Source of the DNA: Mycolicibacter engbaekii
GTDB lineage: Bacteria; Actinomycetota; Actinomycetes; Mycobacteriales; Mycobacteriaceae
NCBI RefSeq assembly: GCF_002101585.1
Contig: NZ_LQOT01000040.1
Span: forward strand, 1-64,000
Direction of reading: 5' to 3'
DNA length: 64,000 nt
Every line of letters starts with the position of its first letter. The stretch's first letter is position 1. This document shows positions 61,505-64,000 of the stretch, one piece after another. Under the pieces are notes generated by a model that worked only from the letters and a program-made list of their open reading frames with translations, had not been told where the DNA came from and made no database searches. A program made the position numbers and the translations under genes.

Positions 61505-64000
61505 TCAGGCGTCGGTCACCGTCTCGATCGCCCGGCCGCCGGCGGCTGCGCGTTTCGGCCCGTCGGGCCGGGGCTGCAGCCACGGACGCGCGGGCCACCA
61601 ATTGGCCCGACCCAGCAGCGCGGCCGCGGCGGGCACGGTGATACTGCGCACCACAAAGGTGTCGACCAGGATGCCGGCGCCGATCACGAAGCCGCCCTGC
61701 ACCACGGCCCCCACGCTGGCGAACAGCAGACCGAACATGGCAGAGGCGAAGATGAGGCCCGCTGCGGTGATCACCGCACCGGTGGACCCGACCGTGCGGA
61801 TGACGCTGGTTCGCACGCCCAGCGGCGATTCGTCGCGCAGTCGGGACGCCAGCAACATGTTGTAGTCGGCGCCCACCGCCACCAGCACCACAAATGCCAA
61901 ACCCGGCACGCTCCAATGCAACTGCTGACCCAGCATTTCCTGGAAGACCAGGACGCCGAGCCCGATCGCCGACAGGTACGAGATGATCACCGAACCCACC
62001 AGATAGATCGGGGCGACCACCGCGCGCAGCAGCGCGGTCAGGATCAGCAGCACCACCAGGGTGGTCAGGACGACGATGAGCCGAATGTCCCGCTCGTAGT
62101 AGTCGCGGATGTCGCGCAGCGTGACCGGGTATCCGGAGATCGATATCGAGGCGTCGGCAAGGATGGTGTTGGGCTGCGCCGCCTGGGCGGTGGCAAGGAT
62201 GGCGTTGACCTGGTCCATGGCCTTGGTGCTGAAGGGATCTTCATCGGTTTGGATGAAGTACCGCACCGAATGGCCGTCGGCCGAGACGAAGGTGTGCGCC
62301 AGCCTCTTGAAATCCTCGGTGGCCAGAACCTGTTGTGGCACATTGAACCCCGCCATCGAGGGCTGGGACGCGTCGTGGCCCATCGTCATGAGAAACGCCG
62401 ACGCGGTGTCGAGTCCCAGGCCCAATTCCTTGGTCTGGTCGACGAGGAGTTGCACCCCGTCAGCCACCTGGCGCCCAGCGACGGCGAGGTCGTTGGTGCC
62501 GTTCTGCATCTCAATGATCTTCCGTTGCACCCTGCGCGGATTGTCGAATCCCAGCGCATGCAGGGACTGCGCGGCCGACTGCAGGGAGCGGCTCAGCCCG
62601 TTGACCGCCGACGACACGCTCTGCGAGGGCTGCGCCGACTGCAACTGCCGGAACAGCGACGAGATCTCGTCAAGAGTGCCCGCGGCACGGGCGTTTTGCA
62701 GCTTGTGGAACTCGGCCCGTGCATTTCCGCAGATCGGGTTGGCATCGCACGTCGGGCTGGCGTCGAGGGACTCGGTGACGGGATCGACCCAGTCGAAGCT
62801 GGACGCGAGTCCGGCGACGCTCACCTGCAGAGCGTCGCCGAGCGCGCGGATACTGTTGACCAGCCTTGCGGCCTGGTCGATTTCCCCGAAGGTCTTGTTT
62901 CCACCGAACTGATTCTGCAGGTAGGCCAACGCGTCGACCAGACTGCGCACGCTGCCGATGGATTGGCTGACCTGAGCGTGTAGATCTCCGAGGCCGTTTG
63001 CCAGCTTCCGGGCACCCGTGGACAGCCGGTTGAGGTCGGCATCGCGCCCGGCGATCAGGCCGGCGGCGTCGCCCAGCTGATCGCCGACTTCACCGGCTTG
63101 GTAGGTCGCTCGGGCCTCCTCGAGTGACTCACCTCGGGGCCGGGTGACGCCGCGGACCGCGGCGATCCCGGGGATCTGGCTGATCCGATATGCCATCTGC
63201 TCCATGTCGGCGAGTGCCCACGGAGTGCGTAAGTCGTGGGGCGACTGCACCAGCAGGTATTCGGGGATCGTTTGGTTGACCGGGAAGTGCCGGTCCAAAG
63301 CGGCGTACCCCAGCGAGCTGGCGACGGAATCCGGCAGTTGTTTGCGGTCGTCGTAGTTGAACCGAATCAGCCCCGCACCGCCGGCCAGGGCCAGCAGCAG
63401 GGCCAGGCTCCCGGTCAGGTACGCCTTGGGCCGCCGAACGATTCGCACCCCGGTCCGGCGCCAGAGGCGCGCGGCGCGTTCGGGGCGCGGTGCCACCCAC
63501 CCGCGCGGCCCAGCCACCACCAGGATGGCCGGCAGCAGGGTGATGGCCGCGAGGAAAGCCACCGCGATGCCGATCGCCAGCACCGGGCCGGTGGTGGCGA
63601 ACACCCCCAGTTTGGCGAAGCCCATTCCCAGCAGGGTGACGGCCACCGTCGCTGCGGACGCGGCGATCACCTTGCCGATCGACGTCAGGGCCCGGCGCAC
63701 CGCCTGCTGATTGTCGTCAGTCGTGCCCGCCCCCATCCGGACGTAGTCGTGATAGCGGCTGATCAGGAAGACGACGTAATCGGTTCCGACGCCGGCGATC
63801 AACGCACTGAGTAGCACGATGGCCTGGTTTGAGACGGCCATTCCGGTAGCCAGTGAGACCGCGGCGACCACCGCCTGCGCGGTCACCAGCGACGCGCCGA
63901 TGGTGATCAGCGGCAGCACCATGGTGACCGGATTGCGGTAGATGACCGCCAGAATGATCAGCAGCAAGACCGCGATCGCGGACTCGATCGCCAGGCGATC
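61505..64000 (-). CDS. MmpL-family RND lipid transporter, 5' end beyond the window
   Basis: At least 831 residues of an MmpL transporter; the frame is open to the window edge, so the N-terminus lies outside. Two RND membrane bundles are seen: [21 protein letters not shown] and [21 protein letters not shown] in the first, and [33 protein letters not shown] and [17 protein letters not shown] in the second. GTDY and GADYN are the proton-relay motifs. A long coiled-coil-rich periplasmic domain lies between. It exports a lipid made by the adjoining FAAL-type locus and converges on the Chp-like gene with 9 bases between stops. Confidence 0.92.
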   Translation of the reverse strand, partial: DRLAIESAIAVLLLIILAVIYRNPVTMVLPLITIGASLVTAQAVVAAVSLATGMAVSNQAIVLLSALIAGVGTDYVVFLISRYHDYVRMGAGTTDDNQQAVRRALTSIGKVIAASAATVAVTLLGMGFAKLGVFATTGPVLAIGIAVAFLAAITLLPAILVVAGPRGWVAPRPERAARLWRRTGVRIVRRPKAYLTGSLALLLALAGGAGLIRFNYDDRKQLPDSVASSLGYAALDRHFPVNQTIPEYLLVQSPHDLRTPWALADMEQMAYRISQIPGIAAVRGVTRPRGESLEEARATYQAGEVGDQLGDAAGLIAGRDADLNRLSTGARKLANGLGDLHAQVSQSIGSVRSLVDALAYLQNQFGGNKTFGEIDQAARLVNSIRALGDALQVSVAGLASSFDWVDPVTESLDASPTCDANPICGNARAEFHKLQNARAAGTLDEISSLFRQLQSAQPSQSVSSAVNGLSRSLQSAAQSLHALGFDNPRRVQRKIIEMQNGTNDLAVAGRQVADGVQLLVDQTKELGLGLDTASAFLMTMGHDASQPSMAGFNVPQQVLATEDFKRLAHTFVSADGHSVRYFIQTDEDPFSTKAMDQVNAILATAQAAQPNTILADASISISGYPVTLRDIRDYYERDIRLIVVLTTLVVLLILTALLRAVVAPIYLVGSVIISYLSAIGLGVLVFQEMLGQQLHWSVPGLAFVVLVAVGADYNMLLASRLRDESPLGVRTSVIRTVGSTGAVITAAGLIFASAMFGLLFASVGAVVQGGFVIGAGILVDTFVVRSITVPAAAALLGRANWWPARPWLQPRPDGPKRAAAGGRAIETVTDA

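Noticed and set aside
1..64000. CRISPR array or rRNA/tRNA genes
   Set aside because: No regularly spaced repeats and no conserved RNA gene sequences were found on reading.

Overview
The window is high-GC actinobacterial DNA from a mycobacterium-like organism (Mycobacteriaceae). The evidence is the block rpsF-ssb-rpsR-rplI-dnaB with an intein in DnaB, a FAAL/GAP/PE-PPE/MmpL envelope-lipid cluster, several secreted PE-PPE-domain hydrolases, and frequent GTG starts with overlapping or coupled genes. The species cannot be fixed from the sequence alone.

Layout. 0-5.5 kb: lipid and housekeeping genes (PlsC-like acyltransferase, TetR regulator, PAP2-diacylglycerol kinase fusion, acyl-CoA dehydrogenase, ArsR/SRPBCC pair with a 20-bp palindromic operator). 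5.5-13.4 kb: an aromatic-ring degradation operon (extradiol dioxygenase, FAH-family hydrolase, MhpA-like hydroxylase, P450) with a divergent TetR regulator, flanked by two inverted PE-PPE paralogues. 13.5-19 kb: class-C-type serine hydrolase lipoprotein, COG0523 GTPase, small oxidative/hydrolase genes. 19-21 kb: arsenic cassette 1 (acr3, arsI/cadI, arsR), bordered by a truncated copy of the 3' end of the neighbouring MpaB-like gene. 21-28 kb: MpaB-like oxygenase, third PE-PPE protein, TAP-family hydrolase, SDR, TetR, quinone reductase. 28-32 kb: a translationally coupled pair of enzymes, each with its own N-terminal Rieske domain (Rieske + FMN glutamate-synthase domain; Rieske + ThDP enzyme); this is the best candidate for an undescribed biochemical system. 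32.5-35 kb: arsenic cassette 2, inverted relative to cassette 1 and with an added arsC.

35-53 kb is an accessory defence island. A two-gene unit encodes an 1874-residue STAND/AAA-type ATPase and a 390-residue protein ending in a HEPN-like RN-x3-H motif; this is the best candidate for an undescribed defence system. A decayed IS110 element separates it from a complete type II Wadjet operon (jetA-jetB-jetC-jetD). Beyond Wadjet lie decayed transposase pieces, including a TnsA-like nuclease and a TnsB/Mu-like integrase, indicating a former Tn7-like element.

53-58 kb: dnaB, interrupted in its Walker A motif by an Ala1 (class 3-type) intein with a homing-endonuclease domain, then rplI, rpsR, ssb and rpsF, all on the minus strand. 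58-64 kb: fatty-acyl-AMP ligase, GAP-family membrane protein, PE-PPE/Chp-like hydrolase and an MmpL transporter cut by the window edge, together part of a complex-lipid assembly and export locus. No tRNA, rRNA or CRISPR array was seen.
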